Below, piece after piece: positions 24,901 through 33,349 of a DNA stretch of 64,000 nt (the first letter of the stretch is position 1; every line of letters starts with the position of its first letter). The stretch spans positions 124,001-188,000 of the forward strand of contig NZ_JMKT01000008.1 in assembly GCF_000686525.1 (NCBI RefSeq), written 5' to 3'. A program made the translations under genes and the position numbers. The notes below the pieces were generated by a model. It saw only the letters and a list, made by a program, of their open reading frames with translations, did not search any database and was not told the origin of the DNA. This DNA is from Desulfonatronovibrio hydrogenovorans DSM 9292 (GTDB lineage: Bacteria; Desulfobacterota; Desulfovibrionia; Desulfovibrionales; Desulfonatronovibrionaceae).

Positions 24901-25143
24901 AAAAACATGTTTTGGCTGACCGGGCATGACTTCCACTACACCGGCCTTGAATAGTTCCCCTGCTTTGACTGCCCTGGCTGGCCAGGCAGGCAGGATCTTG
25001 AAGATGGAAGGGTGCTTCATTTACTGAAAAAACGAGATTTTTTCAGTATGTCTCAAAAAACAGGCTTGATCTGGACTGATTTTTCTGCTCAAAGTTCACA
25101 GGTAGGAAAAACTGATACATGGATGAGTTTTTTCATAAAATAC
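24901..25143 (+). pseudogene. Decayed copy C of the island methyltransferase gene
   Basis: Two blocks resemble the intact gene at 15116. The first (24901-24990) decodes as MFWLTGHDFHYTGLE then a stop, matching MLWLSERGFHCKGLE. The second (24997-25143) decodes as EDGRVLHLLKKRDFF and KTDTWMSFF, matching its C-terminal end. About 200 bases between the blocks are missing, as is the 5' part. The gap from 24547 to 24900 holds nothing else I can name. Confidence 0.65.
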
Positions 25144-25161
25144 AGGGCTGTTTTATTCTTC

Positions 25162-25380
25162 ATGAATACTGATTTTCTAAGCAGGCTTACCCGGCTGCGT
25201 ACGGATGCAAACCGCAGCCTCTGGACAGAGGTTACTTTCTTCCGCGCCCCGCACAAGCCATTTCTGCTTTTATCGGTCATGGATATTGCCGCTCAGGGCC
25301 AGCTGACCTCGTCCTTTGTTGAACCCTCCTTTGATCTCATTGAACGCTTTGCCCGCTACTGGGATCTGGTCCAGCCGCCA
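25162..25380 (+). pseudogene. N-terminal fragment of an HNH endonuclease gene
   Basis: The frame begins MNTDFLSRLTRLRTDANR and contains FFRAPHKPFLLLSVMDIAAQG and IERFARYWDLVQP. This is the start of the HNH endonuclease family whose C-terminus appears at 19000. After WDLVQP the sequence changes abruptly to the end of an hsdS-like gene in another frame. The HNH catalytic part is missing, so it is inactive. Confidence 0.65.
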
Positions 25381-25381
25381 G

Positions 25382-25459
25382 GCGGCCAAGATCGAATCAC
25401 TCAAGACCCACAAGCGCGGCCTGATGCAGCAACTTTTCCCTGCGCTGGAGGCATCTTGA
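25382..25459 (+). pseudogene. 3' end of a type I restriction specificity gene (hsdS)
   Basis: One frame reads KIESLKTHKRGLMQQLFPAL before a stop at 25457. This is a characteristic end of HsdS specificity subunits. Only about 25 codons remain, joined directly to the HNH fragment. It lies just before a RhuM gene, an arrangement common inside type I restriction loci. Confidence 0.6.
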
Positions 25460-25463
25460 CATC

Positions 25464-26462
25464 ATGAACAACCTGATTCTTTACACCACTGAAGATGGCC
25501 TAAGCCGGATTGAGTTGCGGGCGGACCAGAACTCGGTCTGGCTGACACAGTCGGAGATGGCGGAGCTTTTCGATGCCACCAAGCAGAATATCTCTCTGCA
25601 TTTGAAGAATATCTTCGAGGATGGGGAGTTGGATTCTGATTCAGTTGTCAAGGAATCCTTGACAACTGCCGCCGATGGAAAGCGGTACAAGACATTACTC
25701 TACAATCTGAACGCCATACTGGCCGTGGGATACAGGGTGCGTTCTCCGCGAGGAATGCAGTTCCGGCGCTGGGCTTCGGCCGTCCTCAAGGAGTATCTGC
25801 TCAAGGGATTCGTGATGGACGACGAACGGCTCAAGAATCCGGACGGCCGCCCGGACTACTTCGACGAAATGCTTGAACGCATCCGCGAGATTCGGGCCTC
25901 TGAGAAGCGTTTTTATCAGAAGGTACGGGATCTTTTCGCCCTCAGCAGCGATTACGACAAGACGGACCAGGCCACCCAGCAATTCTTCGCCACGGTCCAG
26001 AACCTCCTCATATACGCTGTTACGCGGCAAACCGCGGCCGAGCTCATCATGGAGCGGGCCGACAAAAATGATCCGCACTTCGGTCTTCTGCACTGGCAGG
26101 GCGAGAAGGTGCGCAAGCAGGACATTCTGATCGCCAAGAACTATCTGACCGAAGACGAGCTCGACACGCTGAACCGCCTTGTGGTGATCTTTCTGGAAAC
26201 AGCGGAATTGCGCGCCAAAAACCGCCAGGAGACTCGGATGAGCTTTTGGAAGCAGAACGTGGATCAGATTATTACGTCCAACGGATTTCCCCTGCTCAAC
26301 TACGCAGAGTCGGTCAGCCATGAGCAAATGAAGAAACACGCCTCAGCGCTGTACCTGGAATATGACCAGCAACGTAAAATAGAAGAAGCGAAAGAGGCCG
26401 ACCTGCAAGACGATGCCGAGCTGAAAGCTCTTGAAGCAAAGATCAGGAAACGAAAGCAGTGA
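25464..26462 (+). CDS. RhuM family protein
   Basis: This 332-residue protein matches the virulence RhuM family: VWLTQSEMAELFDATKQNIS near residues 24-43 (a helix-turn-helix-like start), VKESLTTAADGKRYKTLLYN, and RGMQFRRWASAVLKEYLLKGF. RhuM was first noted in a Salmonella pathogenicity island. Relatives are often found between hsdS and hsdR and their biochemical role is unsettled. The gene starts 4 bases after an hsdS remnant and no hsdM or hsdR is nearby, so it seems to have survived the decay of a type I restriction locus. Its codon use is G+C-rich, unlike the NERD gene. Confidence 0.85.
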   Translation: MNNLILYTTEDGLSRIELRADQNSVWLTQSEMAELFDATKQNISLHLKNIFEDGELDSDSVVKESLTTAADGKRYKTLLYNLNAILAVGYRVRSPRGMQFRRWASAVLKEYLLKGFVMDDERLKNPDGRPDYFDEMLERIREIRASEKRFYQKVRDLFALSSDYDKTDQATQQFFATVQNLLIYAVTRQTAAELIMERADKNDPHFGLLHWQGEKVRKQDILIAKNYLTEDELDTLNRLVVIFLETAELRAKNRQETRMSFWKQNVDQIITSNGFPLLNYAESVSHEQMKKHASALYLEYDQQRKIEEAKEADLQDDAELKALEAKIRKRKQ

Positions 26463-26959
26463 TCCGGGCACTGAGTCAAGTCCTTGACTAGGCTTTCAGA
26501 CTTAACCACGAGTTTTCTCCGAATAGTTCGTAATATCAATCTCCACTTTCAGACTTAACAGTAAATTTTGTGAAAAGATCAATTGATAACAGCATTATAC
26601 TGCTGAAAGGCCTGTAGTACCCCACTTTATATTCTGCAGACGAGAGCATTCAGGATCTCGGCCTGGTCAGGAAAAGACTCCTCCTGAATTACAGCCAGCC
26701 AGGTCAGTGGCTGACACTTCCCTGCCCATTTTATTTTCTTTTCAGGCAGCCCTGTTCCAGGGCGAAGGCTAATGTTCCAGATGAGAACCCAGGATCAGAA
26801 CCGGGTTTTTTGATATCTGGACTGATGTCTTATTCAGAACTATATTTTCTGTTACGTGAACACGCCGGGCATCAGCATGTCCGGCAGCTGTCCCGACTAT
26901 TTTAAGGCATGGTTCAGGCATCTTTGCAGGTCATGCAGGCATGAAAAAAACAGAGGATA
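26463..26959. other. Non-coding gap with a 14-bp direct repeat
   Basis: This 497-base gap separates the island from core genes. The sequence ctttcagacttaac occurs at 26493-26506 and again at 26546-26559 in the same orientation. A minus-strand frame near 26640-26770 (reading KIKWAGKCQPLTWLAVIQEE) looks faintly protein-like but has no start and no family I know; it may be a gene fragment. Nothing else is recognisable. Confidence 0.4.
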
Positions 26960-27547
26960 ATGATGATAAGAATACTGGCTCTGGGCGACAGCCTGACCGC
27001 TGGCTACGGCCTGGCCCCGGAAGATTCCTTTGCATCCAGGCTGGAGCAGGCCCTTGACAATGAAGGCTGGGACATCCTGGTCATCAATGGCGGGGTGTCC
27101 GGAGATACGGCCCGGGATGGTCTGAGACGCCTTCCAGGACTTATGAAGCATGAGCCGGATCTGGTCATTGTCCAGTTCGGAGCCAATGACCTGTATGCCG
27201 GGCTGGCTGCAGCAGAGGTCAGGTCCAGTCTGGAGAGGATCATGGATATCTGCCTGGATTCCGGGGCCAGTGTTCTTCTGGCGGGCATCAAAGGCCTGCT
27301 GAACCAGGATGATGACTGGAGCCGGCAGTTTCAGCAGGTTTATGAACAGGTTGCCAGGTCAAGAAACATTCCGCTTGTCCCGGATTTTATGCCCGGCATA
27401 CCAGGCAATCCTGATCTGACCCTGGCCGACGGTCTGCACCCAGGTCCGGCCGGGGTGGACATAATGGTGGCTAATATCCTGCCTTTGGTCCGGTCAATGC
27501 TCAAGAACCTCAGGCCAGGGTCTGTTGAAAAGAAGGAGGAAAATTGA
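26960..27547 (+). CDS. tesA: SGNH/GDSL esterase (TesA-like arylesterase)
   Basis: This 195-residue hydrolase has all the family blocks: ALGDSLTAGYG with the nucleophile Ser, the oxyanion Gly and Asn (INGGVSGDT, FGANDLYAG), and the catalytic Asp-His in ADGLHPGPAG. TesA-type enzymes hydrolyse thioesters and short esters. Unlike E. coli TesA there is no signal peptide, so a cytoplasmic location is likely. A gagga site precedes the two adjacent Met codons. The stop overlaps the TTG start of the next gene, implying coupling to the DUF362 protein. Confidence 0.85.
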   Translation: MMIRILALGDSLTAGYGLAPEDSFASRLEQALDNEGWDILVINGGVSGDTARDGLRRLPGLMKHEPDLVIVQFGANDLYAGLAAAEVRSSLERIMDICLDSGASVLLAGIKGLLNQDDDWSRQFQQVYEQVARSRNIPLVPDFMPGIPGNPDLTLADGLHPGPAGVDIMVANILPLVRSMLKNLRPGSVEKKEEN

Positions 27548-28686
27548 GTCCAGACAGTCGGACCGGGCAGATGAATGATGCCTCGGTCCTGATCAGGCAG
27601 GGACAGTACGACCAGTCCCTGGACCGGCTGGTGGAAGAAATATTCACCCTGTTTCCCGGTCCAAGAAACACCAGCAAGGTGCTGGTCAAACCCAATATGC
27701 TTGGTCCCCATCCTCCGGAAAAGGGGGTGACCACTCATCCGGCCCTGGTGGGGGCAGTGATCCGGGTGCTCCGGGATCAGGGAGCCAGGGTGATGGTCGG
27801 GGATAATCCGGGCATGAGCGGATATGGCCGTTCCCGGAAAGCAGCCAGGGAGTGCGGACTCCTGGAGTGTGCCGGCCAGCATTATGAAAACCTGAGTCTA
27901 AGTCCGGTCCGGATAAAAACGGATTCAGCCCATTTTCAGGAAATCAGCATTTCCAGGCAGGTTCTGGAGGCGGACGAAGTTATCAACCTTCCCAAGCTCA
28001 AGACCCACTGCCTGACAGTGCTGACCGGAGCTGTAAAAAACACCTTTGGCTACGTGGTGGGTGCGGACAAGATGCGCATTCATGCTGCCTGCCCCACCCC
28101 GGCCCGGTTTGCAGAGGGCCTGGTGGATATTTACTGCATCCGTCCCCCTGAGCTGAATATAATGGACGGGATACTGGCCATGGAAGGAAACGGCCCGTCC
28201 AATGGAAAACCGGTATTTCTGGGTAGGGTCCTGGCTTCGACCAATGGTGTTACTCTGGATGCGGCAGCAGTCCATATGCTTGGTCAGCGGCCTGGTGCTG
28301 TTCCCCACCTGGATGTGGCAGGCAGGCGGGGACTGGGCGAAACTGATCCAGCCAGGATCAAAATCCTGGGCGAACAGAGTCCGGTCAGAGGCTTTGGCTT
28401 TCCCAGGACCTTTGTGCCCGGCCTGGTCGGAATTGTACTCAACAGATACCTGTCCAGGTGGACTGTCACCTTGCCGGAAATCGTGGCTGAACGCTGTACA
28501 GGCTGCGGAATCTGCGTTTCCCACTGTCCGGTGGAGGCCATGGTCCTGACCCCCGGAGGACCCGGCCTGGACAGGGGAAAATGTATCAGCTGCTACTGCT
28601 GCCAGGAAATGTGTCCGGAGAATGCGGTCAGGCTGTCAGGAAGATTCCTGAACCTTGTCCAGGGGAGATCCAGAAAGTGCAGATAA
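27544..28686 (+). CDS. DUF362 protein with two [4Fe-4S] ferredoxin motifs
   Basis: The first ~290 residues match DUF362 (VLVKPNMLG, GDNPGMSGYGRS, LPKLKTHCLTVLTGAVKN). The C-terminal ~65 residues carry two CxxCxxCxxxC clusters (CTGCGICVSHCP and CISCYCCQEMCP), predicting two [4Fe-4S] centres and an electron-transfer role. The family's reaction is not established. The start is a TTG at 27544 with ggagga just upstream, overlapping the tesA stop; an ATG 27 bases inside is an alternative. The 3' end overlaps the arfB start by 10 bases. Confidence 0.85.
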   Translation: MSPDSRTGQMNDASVLIRQGQYDQSLDRLVEEIFTLFPGPRNTSKVLVKPNMLGPHPPEKGVTTHPALVGAVIRVLRDQGARVMVGDNPGMSGYGRSRKAARECGLLECAGQHYENLSLSPVRIKTDSAHFQEISISRQVLEADEVINLPKLKTHCLTVLTGAVKNTFGYVVGADKMRIHAACPTPARFAEGLVDIYCIRPPELNIMDGILAMEGNGPSNGKPVFLGRVLASTNGVTLDAAAVHMLGQRPGAVPHLDVAGRRGLGETDPARIKILGEQSPVRGFGFPRTFVPGLVGIVLNRYLSRWTVTLPEIVAERCTGCGICVSHCPVEAMVLTPGGPGLDRGKCISCYCCQEMCPENAVRLSGRFLNLVQGRSRKCR

Positions 28687-29090
28687 CCGATGACATTCAT
28701 ATCAGTGAATCAGAGCTGGACTTTCAGGCTGTCCGGGCCAGGGGACCTGGCGGGCAGAATGTGAACAAGGTTTCCTCGGCTGTCCATCTTTTTTTTGACA
28801 TCCAGGCCTCTTCTCTGCCCGAGCCTTGCAAGCAGAGACTGCTTGGACTCAGAGACCGGCGGATAAACTCCAGAGGGGTTGTGGTCATCAAGGCGGGCAG
28901 GAGCAGATCCAGAGAGAAAAACATTCAGGAAGCCCGGGAAAGGCTCAAGGAACTCATCCTGAAGGCAGTCAGAAAAAACAAGCCCCGCAGACCAACCAGG
29001 CCGACCAGGGTCTCCCGGCAGAAACGCCTGGACCAGAAGACCGGCAGGAGCCGGATTAAACAGATGAGGCAAAGGGTTGAACCTGAATAG
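28677..29090 (+). CDS. arfB: Alternative ribosome-rescue factor ArfB-like peptidyl-tRNA hydrolase
   Basis: This 137-residue protein has the release-factor GGQ motif in RARGPGGQNVNKV, which hydrolyses peptidyl-tRNA. It has the long basic C-terminal tail (about 30 residues rich in Arg and Lys) that ArfB (YaeJ) inserts into the empty mRNA channel of stalled ribosomes. Codon-recognition domains of RF1/RF2 are absent, and the length fits ArfB. The GTG at 28677 is chosen: ggggag lies 10 bases upstream and the ITDDIHISESEL start fits the family. Confidence 0.85.
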   Translation: MQITDDIHISESELDFQAVRARGPGGQNVNKVSSAVHLFFDIQASSLPEPCKQRLLGLRDRRINSRGVVVIKAGRSRSREKNIQEARERLKELILKAVRKNKPRRPTRPTRVSRQKRLDQKTGRSRIKQMRQRVEPE

Positions 29091-29096
29091 AAACAT

Positions 29097-29136
29097 CCGG
29101 ATGATCCAGGATCAGTCAGGTTTCCGGATCATCCGG
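29097..29136. terminator. 11-bp inverted repeat after arfB
   Basis: The arms ccggatgatcc and ggatcatccgg are perfect complements with an 18-base loop, 6 bases after the arfB stop and 24 bases before the next gene. There is no T-run, so this may be a Rho-assisted terminator or an operator for the rhodanese gene. Confidence 0.35.
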
Positions 29137-29159
29137 CAGCAGCGGCCAGGGAGGCAGTT

Positions 29160-30035
29160 ATGAAGACCAGCCGGATCAAAAGGATTTTTCCAGAGGATCT
29201 CAAACAATTCACCACTGAGCATAAAGAAAAGGAGTATGTGCTGGTGGATGTGCGTCTGCCCGGGGAATACGAGCAGGAGCATATTCCCGGGGCCAGACTG
29301 ATTCCTCTGCACGAACTGGAGACCAGACTGACCGAGATTGACCAGTCCGGAGCACCTCTATTTTACTGCAGCAGCGGAAAAAGATCCATGGCTGCAGCCA
29401 CTCTGGCCCGGGACAGCGGCCTTTTTTCCGGGGAGGTATTCAGCCTGGAGGGCGGAATCAGTGCTTATGCAGGCAAGGTCCTGCCGGATTATCCCCGGGT
29501 GGACCTGTTTCAGGGTCTGGACAGCAGCCAGGACGCCCTGAAAAGGGCCATTGCCCTGGAAAAGGGAGCATACAGGCTATATCTGGGCTTCATGGACAGG
29601 GTCCAGGATGAAGCCATCAGAACCCAGCTCAGCAGGCTGGCCAGCCTGGAGGTTTCCCATGCCAGGATGATTTACTCCCGGGCAGGCGGGGTGTTTGACC
29701 AGGACTTTGAGGCTCTTTTTGACCAGGCTGATCAGGACCGGATTGAAGGGGGACTGGACCCAGACTCCTGGCTCCAGCAGCTGGATAAGGTCCAGCCCGG
29801 GGACATGTGTTTTTTTCTGCTGGAGCTGGCCCTGGAGATGGAGAGCATGGCCTATGACATGTACCGCAGTCTGGCAGAAGAGGACCTGCCAGGAGAACTC
29901 AAAGAGTGTTTTTTCAGGCTGTCGGAGCAGGAGAAATCCCATATGCGGCTGATCAGCAGGATCTTCAGGGATTGTCCGGGGCAGACTGACCAGGCAGATT
30001 ATTTTGGATCCGGTCCAGGGGCCGGACCGGTCTGA
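29160..30035 (+). CDS. Rhodanese domain fused to a rubrerythrin-like ferritin domain
   Basis: Residues ~1-110 are a single rhodanese domain with the active-site loop CSSGKRS (C70), which carries sulfane sulfur. Residues ~125-280 are a four-helix ferritin-like domain with two ExxH motifs (EVSH, EKSH) and the paired helix glutamates expected for a diiron site. There is no rubredoxin domain. Such fusions suggest a role in sulfur transfer or handling of oxygen and peroxide in anaerobes, but the substrate is unknown. The gene's 3' end overlaps the convergent polyprenyl synthase gene by 71 bases. Confidence 0.85.
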   Translation: MKTSRIKRIFPEDLKQFTTEHKEKEYVLVDVRLPGEYEQEHIPGARLIPLHELETRLTEIDQSGAPLFYCSSGKRSMAAATLARDSGLFSGEVFSLEGGISAYAGKVLPDYPRVDLFQGLDSSQDALKRAIALEKGAYRLYLGFMDRVQDEAIRTQLSRLASLEVSHARMIYSRAGGVFDQDFEALFDQADQDRIEGGLDPDSWLQQLDKVQPGDMCFFLLELALEMESMAYDMYRSLAEEDLPGELKECFFRLSEQEKSHMRLISRIFRDCPGQTDQADYFGSGPGAGPV

Positions 30036-31074
30036 TCCCCATTTTTCGGGCTGTTTCAGGGTCCGGCCAGGCAGACATGACCTGAATGATCCGGCCGAGC
30101 TTTTCCCGGCCGGCGGTCTCTGGAAGGCAGGCCAGCATCTTCAGGGACCTGACCAGGTAGGACCGGTAGAGCAGGGAAACATTTTTTAAAACACCTGTGC
30201 CCAGGAGCAGATCATACAGGAAATGTTCTTCCTGAGCAGTGGGTTTATGGCCGTTCATTATCTTTAAGAGCTTTTCTCTGCTGACCGGGTCTGCTTTTTT
30301 CAGGGACCAGATAAGGTAGATATTGGGCTTGTTATTGATGAGGTCGGTAAATCTGCCTTTGAGGGAGGATGATTCACAGGAAAAAATATCCTTGGAATCA
30401 TCCAGGATCTGAAAGGCAATTCCCAGACTCCGGCCAAACAGGGCCGCCTGCCTGCGGAACTTCTTTTTACCGGCCACAATGGCTCCTCCTTCACACGGTC
30501 CTTCAATGAGGGAGGCGGTCTTTCCAGCCACCATCTGCAGATAGTCCCTGATGGTAAAGGTTTCCGGGGCCAGCCCCATGACTCCGTCCATGAGCTGCCC
30601 CCGGCAGGCCTTGAGGCCCATGCGGGCAGTGCAGGAGATGAGGGCCATGAGATCTTCCCTGGACAGATCGGTTTCTCTGTACTCCTCAATCATCTGAAAG
30701 GCCCGGATGAGCAGGGCGTCTCCGGATACAATGGCCGCATCCAGGCCGAAGCGCCGGAATGCCGGCTCCCGGCCCCTGCGCAGGCCTGCGTTGTCCATGA
30801 TATCATCATGGACCAGGGATGCAGTATGGGCCATTTCATAAGCCAGGGAGCCGGGCAGGGCTTTTCCCGGGTCTCCACCCAGGGCTTCGACCACCAGGAG
30901 GTGCAGGATGGCCCGGAGCCGTTTGCCAGGGGCTTTGAGGGAATACCCGGCCACCCGGTCCAGCAGGCTGTCATCCTGGAACAGCAGATTCAGGCGCTCA
31001 TCGCACTTTTTCTGATAGGGCCGGATAACATCCTGGATGTCTTCCTGCATCCGGTGAAAAACGTGTTCAAACAT
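29965..31074 (-). CDS. Polyprenyl diphosphate synthase
   Basis: This 369-residue trans-prenyltransferase has the first Asp-rich motif in LVHDDIMDNAGLRRG and the second in QILDDSKDIF. These bind allylic diphosphate and isopentenyl diphosphate through magnesium. It would elongate isoprenoids for quinone side chains or other lipids. The ATG at 31074 is chosen because ctggag lies 6 bases upstream, within the end of the aldehyde dehydrogenase gene; only 2 bases separate the two genes. Chain length cannot be judged by eye. The last ~24 codons overlap the rhodanese gene on the other strand. Confidence 0.88.
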   Translation of the reverse strand: MFEHVFHRMQEDIQDVIRPYQKKCDERLNLLFQDDSLLDRVAGYSLKAPGKRLRAILHLLVVEALGGDPGKALPGSLAYEMAHTASLVHDDIMDNAGLRRGREPAFRRFGLDAAIVSGDALLIRAFQMIEEYRETDLSREDLMALISCTARMGLKACRGQLMDGVMGLAPETFTIRDYLQMVAGKTASLIEGPCEGGAIVAGKKKFRRQAALFGRSLGIAFQILDDSKDIFSCESSSLKGRFTDLINNKPNIYLIWSLKKADPVSREKLLKIMNGHKPTAQEEHFLYDLLLGTGVLKNVSLLYRSYLVRSLKMLACLPETAGREKLGRIIQVMSAWPDPETARKMGIRPVRPLDRIQNNLPGQSAPDNP

Positions 31075-31076
31075 GT

Positions 31077-32444
31077 CTAACTCCAGAACCATCTGGCCAG
31101 CCGGTATTTCCATGCAGACCAGGGAGGGTACCTGAACCCGGGGTCGGGCCGGGCGGGTTTGAAAAGAATGCTTTTGTAGTTGGAAAACTCCCTGAAACCG
31201 GCCTGACCGTGATAGCGGCCCATGCCGCTGGACCCGACTCCGCCAAAAGGCAGGTCTGATCCTGCGGCGTGCATGATCACGTCGTTGACCGCACCTCCTC
31301 CGAAACTGACCTGGTTCATGATCCGGCGGGCGGTCCGGGTTGAAGAGGTGAACAGGTAAAAAGCCAGGGGCCGGGGCAGGGAACTGATAATTTCCAGGGT
31401 CCGGTCCTGGTCCTGATAAGGAATCACCGGCAGGACCGGGCCGAAAATCTCTTCCTGCATGCAGGGGTCGTCAAAACTGGACGGATAAAGAATGGTGGGA
31501 GAGAAGAAAAGCCTGTCCCGGTCCCGGATGCTGCCGTAAGCCACCTTTGCCGGGTCCACCAGCCTGTCCAGCCGGTCAAAATGGGCAGCATTGATTATCC
31601 GTGGCAGGAAATCAGCATGACCGGGCCGGATATATCTGTCAAATTCCAGGGAGAGCAGTTTGATCAGCTCCCTGGCCCTGGATTCATGGACCAGGACGTG
31701 GTCCGGGGCAATGCAGGTCTGACCGGAATTGATGACCTTGCCCCAGGCAATGCGCCGGGCAGCAGCATCCAGGTCAGCATCGGACAGGATCAGGACCGGG
31801 CTTTTTCCCCCCAGTTCCAGGGTCGCTGGAGTCAGGTTCCTGGCTGCCCTGGCCATGACCATCCTGCCCACCCGGGTGCTGCCGGTGAAAAAAATCTTGT
31901 CAAAGGGCATGTCCACCAGGTCTGAAGCCAGGTCGGCCCCTCCCTCAAGGACATGGACATATTCAGGTTCAAAGCATGAATTGATCAGCCGGGCAATAAT
32001 GCCGGAAGTACGGGAAGCGGTTTCACCAGGCTTGATCACAGCAGTATTCCCGGCGGCCAGGGCCGGTATCAGGGGGGCCAGGGTCAGCTGAAAGGGGTAG
32101 TTCCAGGCCCCCAGAATCAGGACCGTGCCATAGGGTTCGGGTATGATCCGGCTTTTCCCCGGCCAGTTGATAAGGCTGGTTCTGACCCGGACCGGGGAAG
32201 ACCATTTCCGGGTTTTTTTAAGGGCCAGCTTCAGCTCCTGGTACACAACACCCAGCTCAGTGCAGAAGGCCTCAAAACTGGACTTGCCCAGATCCAGGCG
32301 GATGGCCTCCAGAATATCTTTTTCCAGAGCCCTGATACCTGCTTCAAGCTTCTTAAGCTGCCTGATCCTGAAGTCAGTGTCTCTGGTCCGGCCCTGGAGG
32401 AAGAATCTTTTCTGGGCACTGAAGACCTGTTCAGGAGGGATCAT
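31077..32444 (-). CDS. Aldehyde dehydrogenase (class 3-like)
   Basis: This 455-residue NAD(P)-dependent aldehyde dehydrogenase has the catalytic Glu in TLELGGKSP and the Cys in NSGQTCIAPD. It also has VLILGAWNYPFQLT near residue 105, typical of the class 3 group that oxidises fatty and aromatic aldehydes. The ending SGMGRYHGQAGFREFSNYKS also fits that group. The ATG at 32444 has gggagg 5 bases upstream and overlaps the SDR gene end by 14 bases. It is in a minus-strand operon with an acyl ligase, an SDR and a polyprenyl synthase, so a lipid or isoprenoid aldehyde is a likely substrate. Confidence 0.88.
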   Translation of the reverse strand: MIPPEQVFSAQKRFFLQGRTRDTDFRIRQLKKLEAGIRALEKDILEAIRLDLGKSSFEAFCTELGVVYQELKLALKKTRKWSSPVRVRTSLINWPGKSRIIPEPYGTVLILGAWNYPFQLTLAPLIPALAAGNTAVIKPGETASRTSGIIARLINSCFEPEYVHVLEGGADLASDLVDMPFDKIFFTGSTRVGRMVMARAARNLTPATLELGGKSPVLILSDADLDAAARRIAWGKVINSGQTCIAPDHVLVHESRARELIKLLSLEFDRYIRPGHADFLPRIINAAHFDRLDRLVDPAKVAYGSIRDRDRLFFSPTILYPSSFDDPCMQEEIFGPVLPVIPYQDQDRTLEIISSLPRPLAFYLFTSSTRTARRIMNQVSFGGGAVNDVIMHAAGSDLPFGGVGSSGMGRYHGQAGFREFSNYKSILFKPARPDPGFRYPPWSAWKYRLARWFWS

Positions 32445-33258
32445 TTTTTCCTCCCGGCCCTGGGATGAATCTGTCCAGGCCCATGACCCTGCCGGTGATG
32501 AATTCAAAGATCCTGGATGGAATCAGGGATCCGGCAAGAGCCCCCAGACGGACCAGTACGGGCATGGTCAGGGTTGTCCGGTTTTTCCGGACAGCTTTGA
32601 CAATCCGGGAAGCCACCTGATCCGGATTCATACAGGGCATCCAGACAGGCTTTCGCACTTTTTGAAACATTGCTGTATCCATGTAGCCAGGGTTGACCAG
32701 GGTGACCCTGACCCCGGTCCGGGCCAGGTCAAGCTCTCTGGCCAGAGCCATGCTCCAGCCGGAAAGGGCGCATTTGGAGGCGGAGTAAACTGCCAGGCCT
32801 GGAATGGGCAGCAGGGCTGCTGCTGAAGAGATATTGACAATATGACCCTGTCCTTTTTCAATCATGCCCGGCAGCCAGGCCAGGGTGCAGTGCATGGGGC
32901 CGGCAGCATTGGTTTGCAGGATGGTGGTGATGGTATCATGATCGTGGGATGCGAACCAGCCCTTGGCAGCTGTGCCGGCATTGTTGACCAGGATGTCTAC
33001 AGTGATTCCGCTTTTACTTAGCTTTGAAGCGCAGTGCCGGACCTGGTCAGGGTCGCTGATGTCCAGGACCTGTCCGGCTGCCTGGTGCCCACGCCCCTGG
33101 AACCGGGTCAGGGCTGAGTCGAGGTCGGTCCGGTTTGAATCCCAGATGATCAGGCGGGAGGCTCCCCAGCGGAGAAAGAGTCTGGCCAGGGATTTTCCCA
33201 GCCCGGAGGCTCCTCCGGTGATGAGGACGGTGGAATCAGTTATCCGGCTCATGTACAT
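32431..33258 (-). CDS. Short-chain dehydrogenase/reductase
   Basis: This 275-residue classical SDR has the cofactor motif TGGASGLGKSLA at residues ~14-25, then NNAG, a catalytic Ser (NISSAAALLP) and the YSASK Tyr-Lys pair. The C-terminal part (VASRIVKAVRKNRTTLTMP) resembles SDRs that act on acyl or steroid-like substrates. The start could be either of two Met codons 6 bases apart. It is translationally linked to the aldehyde dehydrogenase gene downstream. The oxidoreductase substrate is unknown; an alcohol to aldehyde step feeding the next enzyme is plausible. Confidence 0.87.
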   Translation of the reverse strand: MYMSRITDSTVLITGGASGLGKSLARLFLRWGASRLIIWDSNRTDLDSALTRFQGRGHQAAGQVLDISDPDQVRHCASKLSKSGITVDILVNNAGTAAKGWFASHDHDTITTILQTNAAGPMHCTLAWLPGMIEKGQGHIVNISSAAALLPIPGLAVYSASKCALSGWSMALARELDLARTGVRVTLVNPGYMDTAMFQKVRKPVWMPCMNPDQVASRIVKAVRKNRTTLTMPVLVRLGALAGSLIPSRIFEFITGRVMGLDRFIPGPGGKNDPS

Positions 33259-33349
33259 GGTCCAGGGATTGGGGCAGCTGAAAAAAGCAATAGACCAGGA
33301 CGGACAGGGATTGTCAATTCAGAGACCGCTAAAAATGAAGTAAGATCAG

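Noticed and set aside
26640-26770. Minus-strand protein-like frame after RhuM
   Set aside because: No start codon context and no recognised family; mentioned only in the gap description.
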